Assembly (NCBI RefSeq): GCF_000152985.1
Contig: NZ_CH672395.1
Coordinates: 3,507,823 to 3,571,822, forward strand
Length of the DNA stretch: 64,000 nucleotides
Reading direction: 5' to 3'
From: Leeuwenhoekiella blandensis MED217
GTDB taxonomy: Bacteria > Bacteroidota > Bacteroidia > Flavobacteriales > Flavobacteriaceae
In this document: positions 30,284 to 41,304 of the stretch, piece after piece
Numbering within the stretch: the first letter of the stretch is position 1
Layout of the letters: each line of letters begins with the position of its first letter
The notes under the pieces: generated by a model
The model's input: only the letters and a program-made list of their open reading frames with translations
Told to the model about the DNA's origin: nothing
Database searches by the model: none
Made by a program: the position numbers and the translations under genes

Positions 30284-30338
30284 TTGAAAACGAAATTTCA
30301 ATTCCGAGGCAAGCCTCGGTATATTAAACCCTTTGGCG
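30284..30338. repeat. Dispersed intergenic repeat, copy 1
   Basis: A 55-bp stretch that aligns without gaps to 51981-52035 at 47 of 55 positions by eye. It contains the perfect inverted repeat CCGAGGCAAGCCTCGG (30304-30319) and ends TTAAACCCTTTGGCG. Confidence 0.7.
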
Positions 30339-30343
30339 GTGCT

Positions 30344-30377
30344 AAAAAAATGCCCTTTGAAAAAAGGGCATTTTTTT
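30344..30377. terminator. Bidirectional terminator between convergent genes
   Basis: A perfect 15-bp stem (30344-30358 with 30363-30377), GC core GCCC/GGGC, loop GAAA, with A/T runs at both sides. It ends the paralogue pair on the plus strand and icmF on the minus strand. Confidence 0.88.
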
Positions 30378-30398
30378 GATATAATGTTTGATTAGGTC

Positions 30399-33300
30399 TT
30401 ACATATTTCTTCTGTACTGACCTCCAACTTCAAAAAGTGCTGCGGTAATTTGACCGAGCGAACAGATTTTTGTCGCTTCCATAAGTTGTTCAAAAATATT
30501 ATCGTTGTTGATCGCCGCCTCTTGTACTTTACGCAAGGCATTTTCCGCCTGATCTTCGTAGGCTTTATGAAGCTTTGTTAAGGTATTGATCTGCGCTTGC
30601 TTCTCTGCCTCAGTTGCTCTGATGACTTCTGCAGGTTTTACCGTTGGCGAACCTTTACTGCTTAAAAACGTATTCACACCAATAATCGGGAAATCTCCAT
30701 TGTGTTTCAGCGTCTCATAATACAAGCTTTCTTCCTGTATTTTGCTGCGTTGGTACATGGTTTCCATAGCGCCTAATACGCCGCCGCGTTCTGTAATTCG
30801 ATCAAATTCAGTCAAGACGGCTTCCTCTACCAAATCTGTAAGTTCTTCTATTATAAACGCCCCTTGAATAGGATTTTCGTTTTTAGCTAAACCTAACTCT
30901 TTATTAATTATTAACTGAATCGCCATCGCTCTGCGCACGCTTTCTTCAGTTGGCGTGGTGATCGCTTCGTCGTAGGCATTGGTATGTAACGAATTGCAAT
31001 TATCATAAATCGCATACAGCGCCTGAAGCGTCGTACGGATGTCGTTAAAATCAATTTCCTGCGCGTGTAAAGATCTTCCTGAAGTTTGAATGTGATACTT
31101 TAGCATTTGAGCTCGAGGATTGGCTCCGTATTTATGCTTTAGCGCTTTAGACCATATTCTACGCGCCACACGACCGATCACAGCATATTCTGGATCGATA
31201 CCATTACTGAAAAAAAACGACAGGTTGGGACCAAATTTATTGATGTCCATGCCGCGGCTTAGATAGTACTCCACATAGGTAAACCCATTTGCTAAAGTGA
31301 ACGCGAGTTGTGTAATAGGATTAGCACCTGCTTCAGCAATATGATATCCTGAAATAGAAACCGAATAAAAATTGCGCACCTGATTCTCGATAAAATATTC
31401 CTGCACATCCCCCATAAGACGCAGTGCAAATTCAGTTGAAAAAATACAAGTGTTTTGCGCCTGGTCTTCTTTCAGAATATCGGCCTGAACGGTACCGCGC
31501 ACCTGTTTGATCGTTTCTTCCTTAATTTTTGAATAGACATCCGCTGGCAAAACCTGATCTCCGGTAACGCCAAGCAACATCAAACCCAGACCATTATTTC
31601 CTTCGGGAAGTTCGCCGTTGTATACCGGTCGATCTAATCCATTTTCCTTATAAATCGAATGAATGGTTTGCTCGACTTCGTCTTCTAAATTGTTCTCTGT
31701 AATGTATTTTTCACACGCCTGATCAACGGCTGCATTCATAAAAAAGCCAAGCAACATTGGTGCCGGGCCGTTAATGGTCATACTTACCGAAGTCATCGGG
31801 TTTGCCAAGTCAAAACCTGAATACAGTTTTTTTGCATCATCGAGACAGCAGATAGAAACACCCGCATTTCCGATCTTTCCATAAATATCTGGGCGATGAT
31901 CGGGGTCATTACCATAAAGCGTGACGCTGTCAAAAGCGGTAGAAAGTCGCTTTGCAGGTAGGCCCATGCTCACGTAGTGAAAACGACGGTTGGTACGCTC
32001 CGGGCCACCTTCTCCGGCAAACATTCGGGTAGGATCTTCTCCCGTGCGTTTAAACGGATACAATCCTGCTGTATACGGAAATTCTCCCGGCACATTCTCT
32101 TGCAACACCCATTTTAAAATATCGCCCCAGGCTTGATATTTTGGCAACGCCACCTTAGGAATCTGACTGTGCGACAAAGATTCTGAATGCGTTTCGATCT
32201 TGATTTCCTTATCACGAACCTTAAACGTGTATACCGGATCTTTGTAGCGATTCACTTTATCTTGCCAACCTAAGATCACTTCCCAATTATAGGGATCCAG
32301 ATTCATTTTTACCTTGTCAAATTCAGCTAGAAGCAGTTTTGCTAAATCCTGATCTTCTGCAGCGTCGTTTAGAATTAGTCCAGTCTTGTCAAGTTTAGGC
32401 AACTCACCGGTTACGGTATCTAATGTTTTAAAAATCCCGTAGAGTTTTTGTGCAACTTCAGCCTGAGTAGCTGCGGTGTCATCATAACTGCGATTATTTT
32501 CGGCGATCTCAGAAAGGTAACGCGTGCGCGCCGGCGGAATCACAAAGATCTTTTCAGACAACTCATCGGTAGCGCTGAAGGTACTTTCAAAATTCGCTTC
32601 GGTTTTTGCATTGAGTGTTTTGATGATCTCGGAATATAATTTATTCATTTCGGGATCATTAAACTGCGAAGCGATAGTTCCGTAAACAGGTAAATCTTTT
32701 TGATCAACTTCCCACAATTGATGGTTGCGCATATATTGCTTTTTCACATCACGCAGCGCATCCTGAGCCCCGCGTTTGTCGAATTTATTTATGGAAACCA
32801 GATCGGCAAAATCAAGCATATCGATTTTTTCAAGCTGCGTAGCCGCGCCAAATTCCGGAGTCATCACATACAAAGACACATCGCTGTGTTCAAGAATTTC
32901 GGTATCGCTCTGGCCGATTCCGCTGGTTTCTAAAATAATGAGATCGTATTGAGCCGCTTTCAACACATCAACGGCTTCTTGCACGTGTTTAGAAAGCGCC
33001 AAATTGCTTTGACGAGTCGCCAGCGAGCGCATATAAACGCGCGGCGAATTGATCGCATTCATACGAATACGATCGCCTAAAAGCGCACCGCCTGTTTTAC
33101 GTTTTGAAGGATCTACCGAAATAATCCCAAGATTTTTATCAGGAAAATCATTTAAAAATCTTCTTACGAGTTCGTCTACCAGCGAGGATTTTCCCGCACC
33201 TCCGGTTCCTGTAATTCCCAATACCGGAACGCTAGAAGCTGTTTCTACCGCTCTAAATTTCTCTAGAAATACGTCGTGATTATTTTCAGCCATGGAAATG

Positions 33301-33818
33301 AGTCGGGCTAAAACATTCACGTCCTTTTCCTGAAGCGCGATTTGAATTTTTTCAGTCTTCGGCAAAACTTCCGCAGCCGGAGCAAAATCGGCCTTTTCAA
33401 CAAGATCGTTGATCATTCCTTGTAATCCCATCTCACGCCCATCGTCTGGCGCATAAATACGCGTGATCCCGTAATTCATTAATTCCTCGATTTCTTCCGG
33501 AAGAATTACTCCGCCGCCGCCGCCAAAGATCTTGATGTGTCCCGCTCCCTTTTCCTGAAGCAAATCATACATATATTTGAAATATTCGGTATGACCGCCT
33601 TGATACGAAGTCATTGCAATCGCCTGAACATCCTCTTGAATAGCCGTGTTCACAACCTCTTCTACACTGCGGTCGTGCCCGAGGTGAATCACCTCAACAC
33701 CTGTTGCTTGAATGATACGACGCATAATGTTTATTGCGGCATCGTGACCATCAAAAAGCGAGGCTGCGGTTACAATACGTACTTTATGTTTAGGATTATA
33801 TGGCTGAATTTGATTCAT
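30399..33818 (-). CDS. icmF: Fused isobutyryl-CoA mutase IcmF
   Basis: A 1139-residue adenosylcobalamin-dependent acyl-CoA mutase with its own G-protein chaperone. The order is: B12-binding domain (residues 10-140, lower-ligand His in FDGHDAA, H25, then GGGGGVI), MeaB-like GTPase (P-loop GTGGAGKS, 204-211), and the substrate-binding mutase barrel from about 560 onward. This order is diagnostic of IcmF, not of methylmalonyl-CoA mutase, which has B12 at the C-terminus. It interconverts isobutyryl-CoA and n-butyryl-CoA, or similar branched/straight acyl-CoA pairs, linking branched-chain amino acid breakdown with fatty-acid oxidation. No neighbour belongs to the pathway. Confidence 0.95.
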   Translation of the reverse strand: MNQIQPYNPKHKVRIVTAASLFDGHDAAINIMRRIIQATGVEVIHLGHDRSVEEVVNTAIQEDVQAIAMTSYQGGHTEYFKYMYDLLQEKGAGHIKIFGGGGGVILPEEIEELMNYGITRIYAPDDGREMGLQGMINDLVEKADFAPAAEVLPKTEKIQIALQEKDVNVLARLISMAENNHDVFLEKFRAVETASSVPVLGITGTGGAGKSSLVDELVRRFLNDFPDKNLGIISVDPSKRKTGGALLGDRIRMNAINSPRVYMRSLATRQSNLALSKHVQEAVDVLKAAQYDLIILETSGIGQSDTEILEHSDVSLYVMTPEFGAATQLEKIDMLDFADLVSINKFDKRGAQDALRDVKKQYMRNHQLWEVDQKDLPVYGTIASQFNDPEMNKLYSEIIKTLNAKTEANFESTFSATDELSEKIFVIPPARTRYLSEIAENNRSYDDTAATQAEVAQKLYGIFKTLDTVTGELPKLDKTGLILNDAAEDQDLAKLLLAEFDKVKMNLDPYNWEVILGWQDKVNRYKDPVYTFKVRDKEIKIETHSESLSHSQIPKVALPKYQAWGDILKWVLQENVPGEFPYTAGLYPFKRTGEDPTRMFAGEGGPERTNRRFHYVSMGLPAKRLSTAFDSVTLYGNDPDHRPDIYGKIGNAGVSICCLDDAKKLYSGFDLANPMTSVSMTINGPAPMLLGFFMNAAVDQACEKYITENNLEDEVEQTIHSIYKENGLDRPVYNGELPEGNNGLGLMLLGVTGDQVLPADVYSKIKEETIKQVRGTVQADILKEDQAQNTCIFSTEFALRLMGDVQEYFIENQVRNFYSVSISGYHIAEAGANPITQLAFTLANGFTYVEYYLSRGMDINKFGPNLSFFFSNGIDPEYAVIGRVARRIWSKALKHKYGANPRAQMLKYHIQTSGRSLHAQEIDFNDIRTTLQALYAIYDNCNSLHTNAYDEAITTPTEESVRRAMAIQLIINKELGLAKNENPIQGAFIIEELTDLVEEAVLTEFDRITERGGVLGAMETMYQRSKIQEESLYYETLKHNGDFPIIGVNTFLSSKGSPTVKPAEVIRATEAEKQAQINTLTKLHKAYEDQAENALRKVQEAAINNDNIFEQLMEATKICSLGQITAALFEVGGQYRRNM

Positions 33819-33983
33819 TCGTAATTTTTTGCTTTTTTAAGACCACTAATTTAAATAATTACTAACTAATTGATAATTATTTTGTGTTATTAATATTATA
33901 ATTTGAAAGTTTATTTTCTAGATTAGCGAGCAGACAAACTTAATTTTATCCGCTGAGAATCAACCAACCAAGCTTTTCAAATT

Positions 33984-34838
33984 ATGCAGAAAATTACGCT
34001 TTTAATCAATTGTCCAGATCGCAAAGGTATTGTCACCACTATAACACAGTTTATTCTTGAACGCCAAGGAAATATTGTGTATCTCGATCAACATGTAGAC
34101 CGCCAGGAAAGTATCTTTTTTATGCGTGTTGAAAGTGAATTTGATCAAGAGGGTTTTAGCATCGCAGATTTTGAGATGCAGTTTATTGCTCAATTTGTTG
34201 ACGATTATCAATTGACCTATCAACTTTTTGATGCATATTACAAACCGCGTTTAGCCCTTTTTGTTTCTAAATATGATCACTGCTTATACGATCTTTTAGG
34301 ACGTTACGCCTCAGGAGAATTACCTGTTGAGATCCCCCTGATCATCAGTAATCATCCTGATCTGGAAATCGTAGCCAAACGTTTTGAAATTCCGTTTAAA
34401 CATATTGCGGTGACTAAAGCAACTAAGGCAGAAGCTGAAGCAGAACAAATCGCAGCGATTAAAGAGCACAAAATCGATTTGATCGTTCTCGCACGCTATA
34501 TGCAAATCATTTCTGATGACTTTGTAGCACAATTCAAGAATAAGATCATCAACATTCACCATTCCTTTTTGCCGGCATTTATCGGAGCAAAACCCTACCA
34601 CGCTGCTTTTGAACGTGGCGTAAAGATCATAGGCGCTACCAGTCATTATGTTACTGCTGATCTGGACGAAGGCCCTATTATTGAACAAGAGATCGTACGT
34701 GTGTCTCACGTGCATTCGGTTCAGGATTTTATCCTTAAAGGAAGGGACTTAGAAAAAATTGTTTTAGCACGCGCTATCAAAGCCCATGTGGAACACAAAG
34801 TATTAGTTTTTGGTAATAAAACCGTGATTTTCTCTTAA
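33984..34838 (+). CDS. purU: Formyltetrahydrofolate deformylase
   Basis: Hydrolyses 10-formyl-tetrahydrofolate to formate and tetrahydrofolate; 284 residues. An N-terminal ACT domain (TLLINCPDRKGIVTTIT, residues 4-20) is followed by the formyltransferase-like catalytic domain: LIISNHPDLE, VLARYMQI, NIHHSFLPAF and DLDEGPII, which supply the catalytic Asn, His and Asp. Its role is to balance the one-carbon pool. It stands alone upstream of the DUF4197 lipoprotein and is separated from it by 42 bp. Confidence 0.94.
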   Translation: MQKITLLINCPDRKGIVTTITQFILERQGNIVYLDQHVDRQESIFFMRVESEFDQEGFSIADFEMQFIAQFVDDYQLTYQLFDAYYKPRLALFVSKYDHCLYDLLGRYASGELPVEIPLIISNHPDLEIVAKRFEIPFKHIAVTKATKAEAEAEQIAAIKEHKIDLIVLARYMQIISDDFVAQFKNKIINIHHSFLPAFIGAKPYHAAFERGVKIIGATSHYVTADLDEGPIIEQEIVRVSHVHSVQDFILKGRDLEKIVLARAIKAHVEHKVLVFGNKTVIFS

Positions 34839-34880
34839 AGCACATTTTTTAAATCTTCAAGAATAGCCTAACTTAACACT

Positions 34881-35582
34881 ATGAAAAAAATAGTAGCCCT
34901 TCTTTCGGTTTTAATCCTTAGCAGTTGTGCCGAATTACAATCTGTGGTTGATAATCTACCCAATCAAACGGGCATTGACAACACAACCATCGCCAGCGGC
35001 CTGCGCCAGGCTTTGGATTTTGGTATCGACAAACAAGTAACCAAACTCACCCAAAAAGACGGCTTCTACGGAAATAATTTAGTAAAAATCTTGCTACCGG
35101 AAGAATTACAAAAAGTAGATCAAACCTTACGAAATGTTGGCCTTGGCAGTCTTGCCGATGAAGGCTTAAAAGTACTTAATCGTGCTGCTGAAGATGCGGT
35201 AAGCGAAGCGACGCCTATTTTTGTTGACGCCGTCAAAGGCATCACCTTCAACGATGCTAGAAATATACTTCTGGGAGCTGATAATTCGGCAACAACCTAT
35301 CTGGAAAATAAAACCAGTGCGCAATTGTATGACAAATTCAATCCGGTAATCAAATCATCTTTCAGCAAAGTGGGCGCTGATCAAATCTGGAGCAACCTCA
35401 TCACCAAATACAACGCATTACCACTTACCAATAATGTAAATCCTGATTTAACAGATTATGTAACCAAAGAAGCCTTAAAAGGGGTTTACACGATGATCGC
35501 TGTTGAGGAGAAAGAAATAAGAACCGATTTTTCTGCGCGTACCACCACGCTGCTTAAAAAAGTGTTTGCACTTCAAGATTAG
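34881..35582 (+). CDS. DUF4197 lipoprotein
   Basis: A 233-residue DUF4197-family protein. A lipoprotein signal peptide ends at Cys16 (LILSSCAE). The mature protein contains the family blocks GLRQALDFGIDKQV, LLPEELQKV, LGSLADEGLKVLNRAAEDAV, GITFNDARNIL and TDYVTKEALKGVYTM. It is envelope-anchored, all-helical and of unknown function. It is followed by the PfkB kinase after six bases, so the two are probably co-transcribed. Confidence 0.88.
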   Translation: MKKIVALLSVLILSSCAELQSVVDNLPNQTGIDNTTIASGLRQALDFGIDKQVTKLTQKDGFYGNNLVKILLPEELQKVDQTLRNVGLGSLADEGLKVLNRAAEDAVSEATPIFVDAVKGITFNDARNILLGADNSATTYLENKTSAQLYDKFNPVIKSSFSKVGADQIWSNLITKYNALPLTNNVNPDLTDYVTKEALKGVYTMIAVEEKEIRTDFSARTTTLLKKVFALQD

Positions 35583-35588
35583 AATCTT

Positions 35589-36566
35589 ATGTCAAATCCG
35601 CTAAAAATAGTTGTTGCCGGCCCTATCCCAAGAGATACGATTTCAACTTATGAAAACGATATTATTATGCGCTATGGCTGTGTTACGCACCCGGTGATAG
35701 CGCTATCCAAATTATTGGATGATGAAGGCGTGGTTGTACCCGTAAGTAATATGCATAAGAAAGATGAAGAAGGGATCACCTCTGAATTTGCTCCTTTTAA
35801 AAATATTGATCTTAGCGGAATCAACACTAAAGAAGACAGCGGCACCGTGATTCTTCTTGATTTTAAAGATCAAAATAATCGCGAAGAAAAACAATTGGCT
35901 TGTATGAATCCCATACGGCCAAAGCATATTAAAAAACATCTGGATGCTGCGGTTTTCGTTTTTGTTCCCATCACCGATTTTGAAATAAGCCTGAGCACAC
36001 TCAAACATATTAAAAAACACAGCGACGCAACCATCGTTTTTGATGCGCACGGTGCCACCACAGCTATGGATGTTAAAGGGCATCGCCATCGCAAATTTTG
36101 GGTAGATCGTGATGAGTGGCTTCCGTATATTGATGTTTTAAAAATGAATTTAGAAGAATCGCAATGCATGTCATTCGCGCGTGAATACGAGCGCGAGATT
36201 CCTTCAATTTATGACGAGAACGCAACAGAACATCTCGACGATCTTGCTATGCACGTTTTGAAAAAAGGCGTGTCGTATTTCTATGTCACCATGGACTCCA
36301 GGGGATGCATTTTGTATGCTATGGAACATGACCAACTCAAAAAAGACTGGATCGCTTCGGTTAAAGTCGACAAAGTTGTGGATACTACAGGATGCGGAGA
36401 CAGTTTTGCCGGTGGATTAGCTTATGGATTTGCTAAATATAACGATCCCATAAAAGCAGGTCAGTTTGCTAACATTTTAGGAGCTCGACGCACACAAGGA
36501 AAAGATTGGGATGTATTTAAAACTGCTGAAGAAACCGAAGAAATACGCAGGAACAGCTACTCTTAA
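35589..36566 (+). CDS. PfkB-family carbohydrate kinase
   Basis: A 325-residue ribokinase-like sugar kinase. The C-terminal signature DTTGCGDSFAGGLAYGF (about residues 264-280) contains the catalytic Asp in GCGDS, and the early GxxxxD-type region CVTHPVIALSKLLDDEG is consistent with the fold, though the classic N-terminal PfkB motif is weak. The sugar or nucleoside substrate is unknown. It shares a short transcript with DUF4197 and converges with the BtuF-like gene, with a five-base gap. Confidence 0.88.
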   Translation: MSNPLKIVVAGPIPRDTISTYENDIIMRYGCVTHPVIALSKLLDDEGVVVPVSNMHKKDEEGITSEFAPFKNIDLSGINTKEDSGTVILLDFKDQNNREEKQLACMNPIRPKHIKKHLDAAVFVFVPITDFEISLSTLKHIKKHSDATIVFDAHGATTAMDVKGHRHRKFWVDRDEWLPYIDVLKMNLEESQCMSFAREYEREIPSIYDENATEHLDDLAMHVLKKGVSYFYVTMDSRGCILYAMEHDQLKKDWIASVKVDKVVDTTGCGDSFAGGLAYGFAKYNDPIKAGQFANILGARRTQGKDWDVFKTAEETEEIRRNSYS

Positions 36567-36571
36567 CTTAG

Positions 36572-37351
36572 CTACTTCATCTGAAATACCAAATCCTGAA
36601 AATAATCAAAGGCTTTTAGAAGCCTACTACCGTACCAACTGAAATACTCCCCATCTACACATAGAATTTGTGCTTCAGTCTGAGTTTCGAATTCGGCAAT
36701 ATGTTTTTCAGAGAACGGAAACGGTTCTGAAGAAAGCAGTACATAATCTGCTTTTTTCAGCAGCTCTGAATCCACTTCAGGATATCTCGAATGTTCTTCT
36801 GCTATACTATTTCTGAAACCACACACTTCTAAAAGCACATTGATAAAGGTCACTCTTCCGGCAGCCATTAGCGGGTCTTTCCAAATAATATAAAGTACGC
36901 TGCGCACAGGCTCAGAAACCATTTTTGCTCTGAATTGCTCAAGTCGGTTTTTTACCGCTGTTACCAATGCTTCAGCTTGAGGTTTACAACGTAAAAGTGT
37001 TCCTAAGTCATCTACAAAACTGTAGAATGAATCAAAATCATTTATATCTGAAACATACACTGGAGCGATTTGTTCACAAGCCACAACAATTTCCTGAGTA
37101 TTTTCTTCCTTATTACACAGGATAAAGTCAGGTTTTAGGGCTGCTATGCGATCGGCGTGAATGGACTTGGTTCCACCAACTATAGTTTTTTGTTTTCTGA
37201 GATTTTCAGGATGTATGCAAAATTTGGTCACACCAACTAACCAATCGCTCAATCCTAAATCTACCAACAATTCGGTGAGACTGGGGACGAGACAAACGAT
37301 ACGTTTGGGAGTGTTTTTGAGGTTTATTTCACGGCCTAATTGATCTAGCAT
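36572..37351 (-). CDS. BtuF-like helical-backbone metal receptor, no signal peptide
   Basis: A 259-residue protein of the helical-backbone metal-receptor (BtuF/FhuD) fold: PKRIVCLVPSLTELLVDLG at residues 17-35, GVTKFCIHP, ALKPDFIL and the C-terminal half after a backbone helix. It lacks any signal peptide, so it is not a standard periplasmic binding protein; cytoplasmic BtuF-like members are common in flavobacteria. No transporter genes are adjacent. It may bind a corrinoid or siderophore, but that is inferred from the fold only. Confidence 0.82.
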   Translation of the reverse strand: MLDQLGREINLKNTPKRIVCLVPSLTELLVDLGLSDWLVGVTKFCIHPENLRKQKTIVGGTKSIHADRIAALKPDFILCNKEENTQEIVVACEQIAPVYVSDINDFDSFYSFVDDLGTLLRCKPQAEALVTAVKNRLEQFRAKMVSEPVRSVLYIIWKDPLMAAGRVTFINVLLEVCGFRNSIAEEHSRYPEVDSELLKKADYVLLSSEPFPFSEKHIAEFETQTEAQILCVDGEYFSWYGSRLLKAFDYFQDLVFQMK

Positions 37352-37368
37352 AGATCAAAAATACAGGT

Positions 37369-38190
37369 TTAACCGAGTTTTTCGAGATGCGAAGCCATTT
37401 GCTTTTGAAGACGTTCTGCTTCGGCTGCTGCTGCTTCAGCAAAATCTTCAGATGAAGATGCATAAATAATTCCGCGAGAAGAATTGATGAGCAGTCCGGC
37501 CTGATCATTCATTCCGTATTTAAAAACCTCATCCATACTTCCGCCCTGCGCACCTACTCCCGGAACGAGCAAAAATGCATCCGGAATAATCTGACGAATA
37601 TTTACCAGAAATTCAGCCTTTGTTGCGCCTACTACATACATCAAGCGCTCGCTGTGCTCCCAAGTGGTTGACGTCGCTAAAACTTTTTTATAGAGCTCGG
37701 TTCCATCAATTTGTTGGGTTTGAAAATCGAATGCACCGGGATTAGACGTGAGCGCCAGCATTATGGTGAATTTCTCTTCAAAAGCCAGAAAAGGCTCAAT
37801 GGAATCTTTTCCCATGTAAGGTGCTGTGGTCACCGAATCAAAACCAAGATCTTCAAAAAAAGCTTTAGCATATCTACTTGAGGTGTTCCCGATATCACCA
37901 CGTTTTGCATCGGCGATCGTGAAAACATCAGGATGCTTCTCGTTTAAATAGTTTATCGTTTTTTCTAAAGACTCCCAGCCTTTTAAACCGTAAGCTTCAT
38001 AAAAAGCGGTGTTGGGTTTATAAGCCACCGCAAACTGATGCGTCGCATCAATGATCGCTTTGTTGAATGCAAAAATGGGATCTTCTTCCTCAAGCAAGTG
38101 TTTAGGAATTTTATCTAGATCGGTGTCCAGTCCCACACATAAAACTGATTTCTTTTTCTTTATTTGCTCAACAAGCGTATTGATGTTCAA
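37369..38190 (-). CDS. pyrF: Orotidine-5'-phosphate decarboxylase
   Basis: Final enzyme of UMP synthesis; 273 residues, the longer type-2 PyrF form. The catalytic Asp-Lys-Asp network is in [19 protein letters not shown] (about residues 90-108), and the opening [14 protein letters not shown] is the substrate-binding strand. [13 protein letters not shown] supplies the phosphate site. It lies 26 bp downstream of prfA on the same strand and is likely co-transcribed. pyrE is in a separate unit at 11687. Confidence 0.96.
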   Translation of the reverse strand: MNINTLVEQIKKKKSVLCVGLDTDLDKIPKHLLEEEDPIFAFNKAIIDATHQFAVAYKPNTAFYEAYGLKGWESLEKTINYLNEKHPDVFTIADAKRGDIGNTSSRYAKAFFEDLGFDSVTTAPYMGKDSIEPFLAFEEKFTIMLALTSNPGAFDFQTQQIDGTELYKKVLATSTTWEHSERLMYVVGATKAEFLVNIRQIIPDAFLLVPGVGAQGGSMDEVFKYGMNDQAGLLINSSRGIIYASSSEDFAEAAAAEAERLQKQMASHLEKLG

Positions 38191-38216
38191 AACGATATGT
38201 ATTTACAATTAAGCGA

Positions 38217-39293
38217 TTAAATAGAATCGCCGCCTTCGGCTAGTTTTTCGGTATTGCTTACCAGTTGTAATTCGTCAATAATTTTCTGAATATCTCCATC
38301 AATAATATTGGCCAAATCATAAAGCGTCAAGTTAATACGGTGATCAGTAACCCTTCCTTGTGGATAGTTATAGGTACGTATTTTTGCACTTCGGTCTCCA
38401 CTGGTTACCATTGACCCACGTTTTGCTGCATCTTCTTCCTGCTTCTTAGCAAGCTCTAAATCATAAAGACGCGAACGCAATACTTTAAACGCTTTCTCTT
38501 TGTTCTTATGCTGAGATTTTTGATCTTGACATTGCGCCACCAAACCTGTTGGCTCGTGTGTTAAACGCACCGCAGAATACGTCGTGTTTACCGACTGCCC
38601 ACCAGGACCTGACGAACAGAAATAATCTATACGTACATCTTTAGGGTCTATTTCTACATCAAACTCTTCAGCTTCAGGAAATACCATAACGGTAGCCGCA
38701 CTGGTGTGTACACGACCTTGTGTTTCGGTTTGTGGCACACGCTGTACGCGGTGTACTCCGGCTTCAAAGCGTAAGGTTCCATAAACGTCTTCACCGGTCA
38801 CCTCAACCTGAATTTCTTTATAACCCCCACTGGTTCCTTCACTGTAATCAATCGTACTGGTTCTCCAGCCTTTGCTCTCGCAGTATTTCATATACATACG
38901 ATACAGGTCTCCGGCAAAAATACTTGCTTCGTCCCCACCGGTTCCTGCTCTAATTTCCATCACAGCATTCTTTGCGTCTTCAGGATCTTTAGGAACAAGC
39001 ATAAAACGAATTTTTTCTTCCAAAGCAGGCATCGCCTCCTTGGCCTCTTCTAACTGAAGTTTTGCCATCTCGGTCATTTCAGGATCGCTACCATCGGCAA
39101 TGATCTCTTCAGCTTCCTCAATACGCTGGGTATGCTTAATATAGTTCTCGCGCTCATCCATAAGTGCGCGTAAATCTTTGTATTCTTTATTTAATTCAAC
39201 ATAGCGCTTTTGATCGCTGATTATATCTGGCTGAATGATAAGATCGCTTACTTCGTCAAAGCGTTGTTTTATAAAGTTTAATCGTTCTAGCAT
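38217..39293 (-). CDS. prfA: Peptide chain release factor 1
   Basis: Reads UAA/UAG stops and triggers peptide release; 358 residues from the ATG at 39293 (MLERLNFIK), two codons inside a slightly longer frame. The GGQ motif is intact in [11 protein letters not shown] (about residue 230), and domain 2 carries the codon-recognition PxT-type region ([14 protein letters not shown]). The length is normal. The gene leads a two-gene unit with pyrF. Confidence 0.97.
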   Translation of the reverse strand: MLERLNFIKQRFDEVSDLIIQPDIISDQKRYVELNKEYKDLRALMDERENYIKHTQRIEEAEEIIADGSDPEMTEMAKLQLEEAKEAMPALEEKIRFMLVPKDPEDAKNAVMEIRAGTGGDEASIFAGDLYRMYMKYCESKGWRTSTIDYSEGTSGGYKEIQVEVTGEDVYGTLRFEAGVHRVQRVPQTETQGRVHTSAATVMVFPEAEEFDVEIDPKDVRIDYFCSSGPGGQSVNTTYSAVRLTHEPTGLVAQCQDQKSQHKNKEKAFKVLRSRLYDLELAKKQEEDAAKRGSMVTSGDRSAKIRTYNYPQGRVTDHRINLTLYDLANIIDGDIQKIIDELQLVSNTEKLAEGGDSI

Positions 39294-39406
39294 AAGCATT
39301 TTTAATTGCTTGCGAATTTACATAAAAAAAAAGCGTTTTGCTGTTATTTTAATTGTGCGAAAAGCAATGTTTAGGAAGAAAGAATACTTCAGCTGCTATC
39401 TTGAGT

Positions 39407-40156
39407 TTATTCTGAATAGTCGGTGCTGTATTTACGCTCCCGATCTAAAAGTCCCGTATTTAAACCGTAGTTGATAAGTAAAAACAAAGACGTTACATAG
39501 GCTATTCGTTCTAAGTAGTACATTTCATAAATCGAAACGTAATATGCAAAACATGAAGCAACATCTGTTATTAAACAGCTGTACGCGAGAAAACAAAATA
39601 TTATAGACCTGCGACTTCCTACACGGTAATAATAATAAAGGGAAGACAATAAAAGCGCAATAATAGCACTTCCAAAAATATAAAATGCATAGGTTATTCC
39701 CGGTTCTCTAAATTCTGGAGAGGCAATTTCCTCAAGCTGTACAAGCATAAAAGCAAAAGCGAATGTAAGCAGAGCTCCTACTAAAAGGGAAGGTGTTTGA
39801 AATTTGTATTTAATAAGCTTACGCCATTGCTTTATTAATAACAGAATATAGCTCAAAATACTGAACGCAAAAAAGTAATAATCGTAATCGTCTTGCTCAT
39901 AATGGATATAAAAATAATCTCGAGCAACTAAAGCAATTAAAATGGCCACAACATACTTGTTACGCCCTGAAATAAAAAAGGTGTAGTAACTCAAAAAAAG
40001 GCAGGTAGAAATAAGCCGCACGCCGCGCATAGGGATAGGAGAAAGAAAACTTATAGCCAAAATATTGAGTACCGCAATCACAACAGCGCAAAACACCAAA
40101 CTGCTAAGTTTGAGCATCTTTTTCTCTGTTTTAAAATTGTTTTGAATACGGCTCAT
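39407..40156 (-). CDS. Multi-pass membrane protein, possibly YhhN-like
   Basis: A 249-residue protein with seven or eight hydrophobic segments: about residues 16-37, 48-66, 68-85, 95-112, 121-138, 154-176, 185-206 and 212-235. The aromatic-rich DYFYIHYEQDDYDYYFFAFS around residue 80 and the general layout resemble the YhhN (lysoplasmalogenase/TMEM86) family, but motifs are too weak for a firm call. It stands alone between prfA and the curlin-repeat gene. Function unknown. Confidence 0.65.
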   Translation of the reverse strand: MSRIQNNFKTEKKMLKLSSLVFCAVVIAVLNILAISFLSPIPMRGVRLISTCLFLSYYTFFISGRNKYVVAILIALVARDYFYIHYEQDDYDYYFFAFSILSYILLLIKQWRKLIKYKFQTPSLLVGALLTFAFAFMLVQLEEIASPEFREPGITYAFYIFGSAIIALLLSSLYYYYRVGSRRSIIFCFLAYSCLITDVASCFAYYVSIYEMYYLERIAYVTSLFLLINYGLNTGLLDRERKYSTDYSE

Positions 40157-40275
40157 AAAACCCGCTAAAAATTTTCTTCTGATACAAAAACCGGACTATA
40201 ACGAGTCAAAGCCCCTGCAATACAGCACTTAAACTTAATTATTTTATTGAAATGAATGCATATAATCTTACCAAA

Positions 40276-40302
40276 AAAGCCTTGTCAAATAAACAAGGCT
40301 TT
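40276..40302 (-). terminator. Terminator after curlin-repeat gene
   Basis: A 10-bp stem AAAGCCTTGT / ACAAGGCTTT with a seven-base loop, followed on the minus strand by a T-run, 21 bp past the stop codon. Confidence 0.85.
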
Positions 40303-40323
40303 AGAAGTAAAACAACTTTAAAT

Positions 40324-41304
40324 TTAGAAGTCAGTCTGAAAAACATCTGCAGCATTAAATGCTCCGGTTTGCATAATTGTACTTGAATGACTTAGTCCTA
40401 GCTGCGTCACAGCTGCACCATTAGAATCTCCTAGCTGTCTTGTTAAAGCATAGTTATCATCTCCCCATTGTGCTACTGTTGCGAAGTTAAGATCTCCTGA
40501 AGTCTGAAGCGTATTTGCATAATTACCATCTCCTACTTGCTCTTGAAAAGAGGTTTGTGTAGAGAAATACTGCTGTGTATTTGCAAAATTGTTATCGCCT
40601 TCCTGATATTGACGTGAGTAGTTGTTGTCGTTACCTTGGTAAGCCACAACCTCATTATTATCACCTATAGAAGCTTGAAGCGCAAATTGATATTGTCCTC
40701 TTTGCGTTATAGTAGCGTCATTTGCATCACCATACTGCTCCTGCTGCGCAAAACCGATTTGAGAGGAAGCCCAGCCCGTATAGTCAACACCTTGCGTGAT
40801 CGTTGCTGAATTTGTATTACCATTTTGAATTTGGTAAGCTGCATTATCATTCCCCCATTGGGTTAGTGTTACACTGTTTTGAGCCCCAGATTGATCAGAA
40901 TAGCCATAATTAAAATCACCTACCTGCTCTACGGTAGCATCATTTTCTGTACCGTACTGATAAACATAATCCCCATTGACTGCTCCTTCCTGAGAAATTT
41001 CGGCAGTGTTTCCTTCAATTTGCTGTACAACCTGTGAAAAATTAGAATCACCCAGTTGGGAAATTGCCGCGTCATTTAAATTTCCATATTGATAAGAATA
41101 CGCTGAGTTGTAAGCTCCTTCTTGATCAACATCCAGAGTATTTTCATCACCTAATTGATACCCATAAGAATAGTTGTATGTACCTACTTGATACACGACT
41201 CCAAGGTTGGCATTACCCTGCTGTTCTAAAGTACTCGAATTGCTCTGTGCAATTCCTGCTGCGGAGATTAAACTCGCACCTAATAAAAGAATAGAATTTT
41301 TCAT
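40324..41304 (-). CDS. Secreted curlin-repeat protein (amyloid candidate)
   Basis: A 326-residue secreted protein with a signal peptide ending near residue 19 (AGIAQ). The mature chain is almost entirely curlin-like repeats of 20-24 residues with Asn/Gln at spaced positions, for example NDAAISQLGDSNFSQVVQ and NDATVEQVGDFNYGYSDQ, ~12 units. This is the CsgA/CsgB strand-turn-strand amyloid pattern; many units keep the G-x-x-N turn. No csgE, csgF, csgG or csgD homologue is nearby, so the secretion partners must be elsewhere or different. It is probably a biofilm or surface fibre subunit. Confidence 0.88.
   Translation of the reverse strand: MKNSILLLGASLISAAGIAQSNSSTLEQQGNANLGVVYQVGTYNYSYGYQLGDENTLDVDQEGAYNSAYSYQYGNLNDAAISQLGDSNFSQVVQQIEGNTAEISQEGAVNGDYVYQYGTENDATVEQVGDFNYGYSDQSGAQNSVTLTQWGNDNAAYQIQNGNTNSATITQGVDYTGWASSQIGFAQQEQYGDANDATITQRGQYQFALQASIGDNNEVVAYQGNDNNYSRQYQEGDNNFANTQQYFSTQTSFQEQVGDGNYANTLQTSGDLNFATVAQWGDDNYALTRQLGDSNGAAVTQLGLSHSSTIMQTGAFNAADVFQTDF

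Noticed and set aside
40324-41304. DNA-level tandem repeats or a CRISPR-like array at 40.3-41.3 kb
   Set aside because: The periodicity is explained by the curlin-type protein repeats; the DNA units are not identical and have no spacer pattern. No CRISPR array was seen anywhere in the window.
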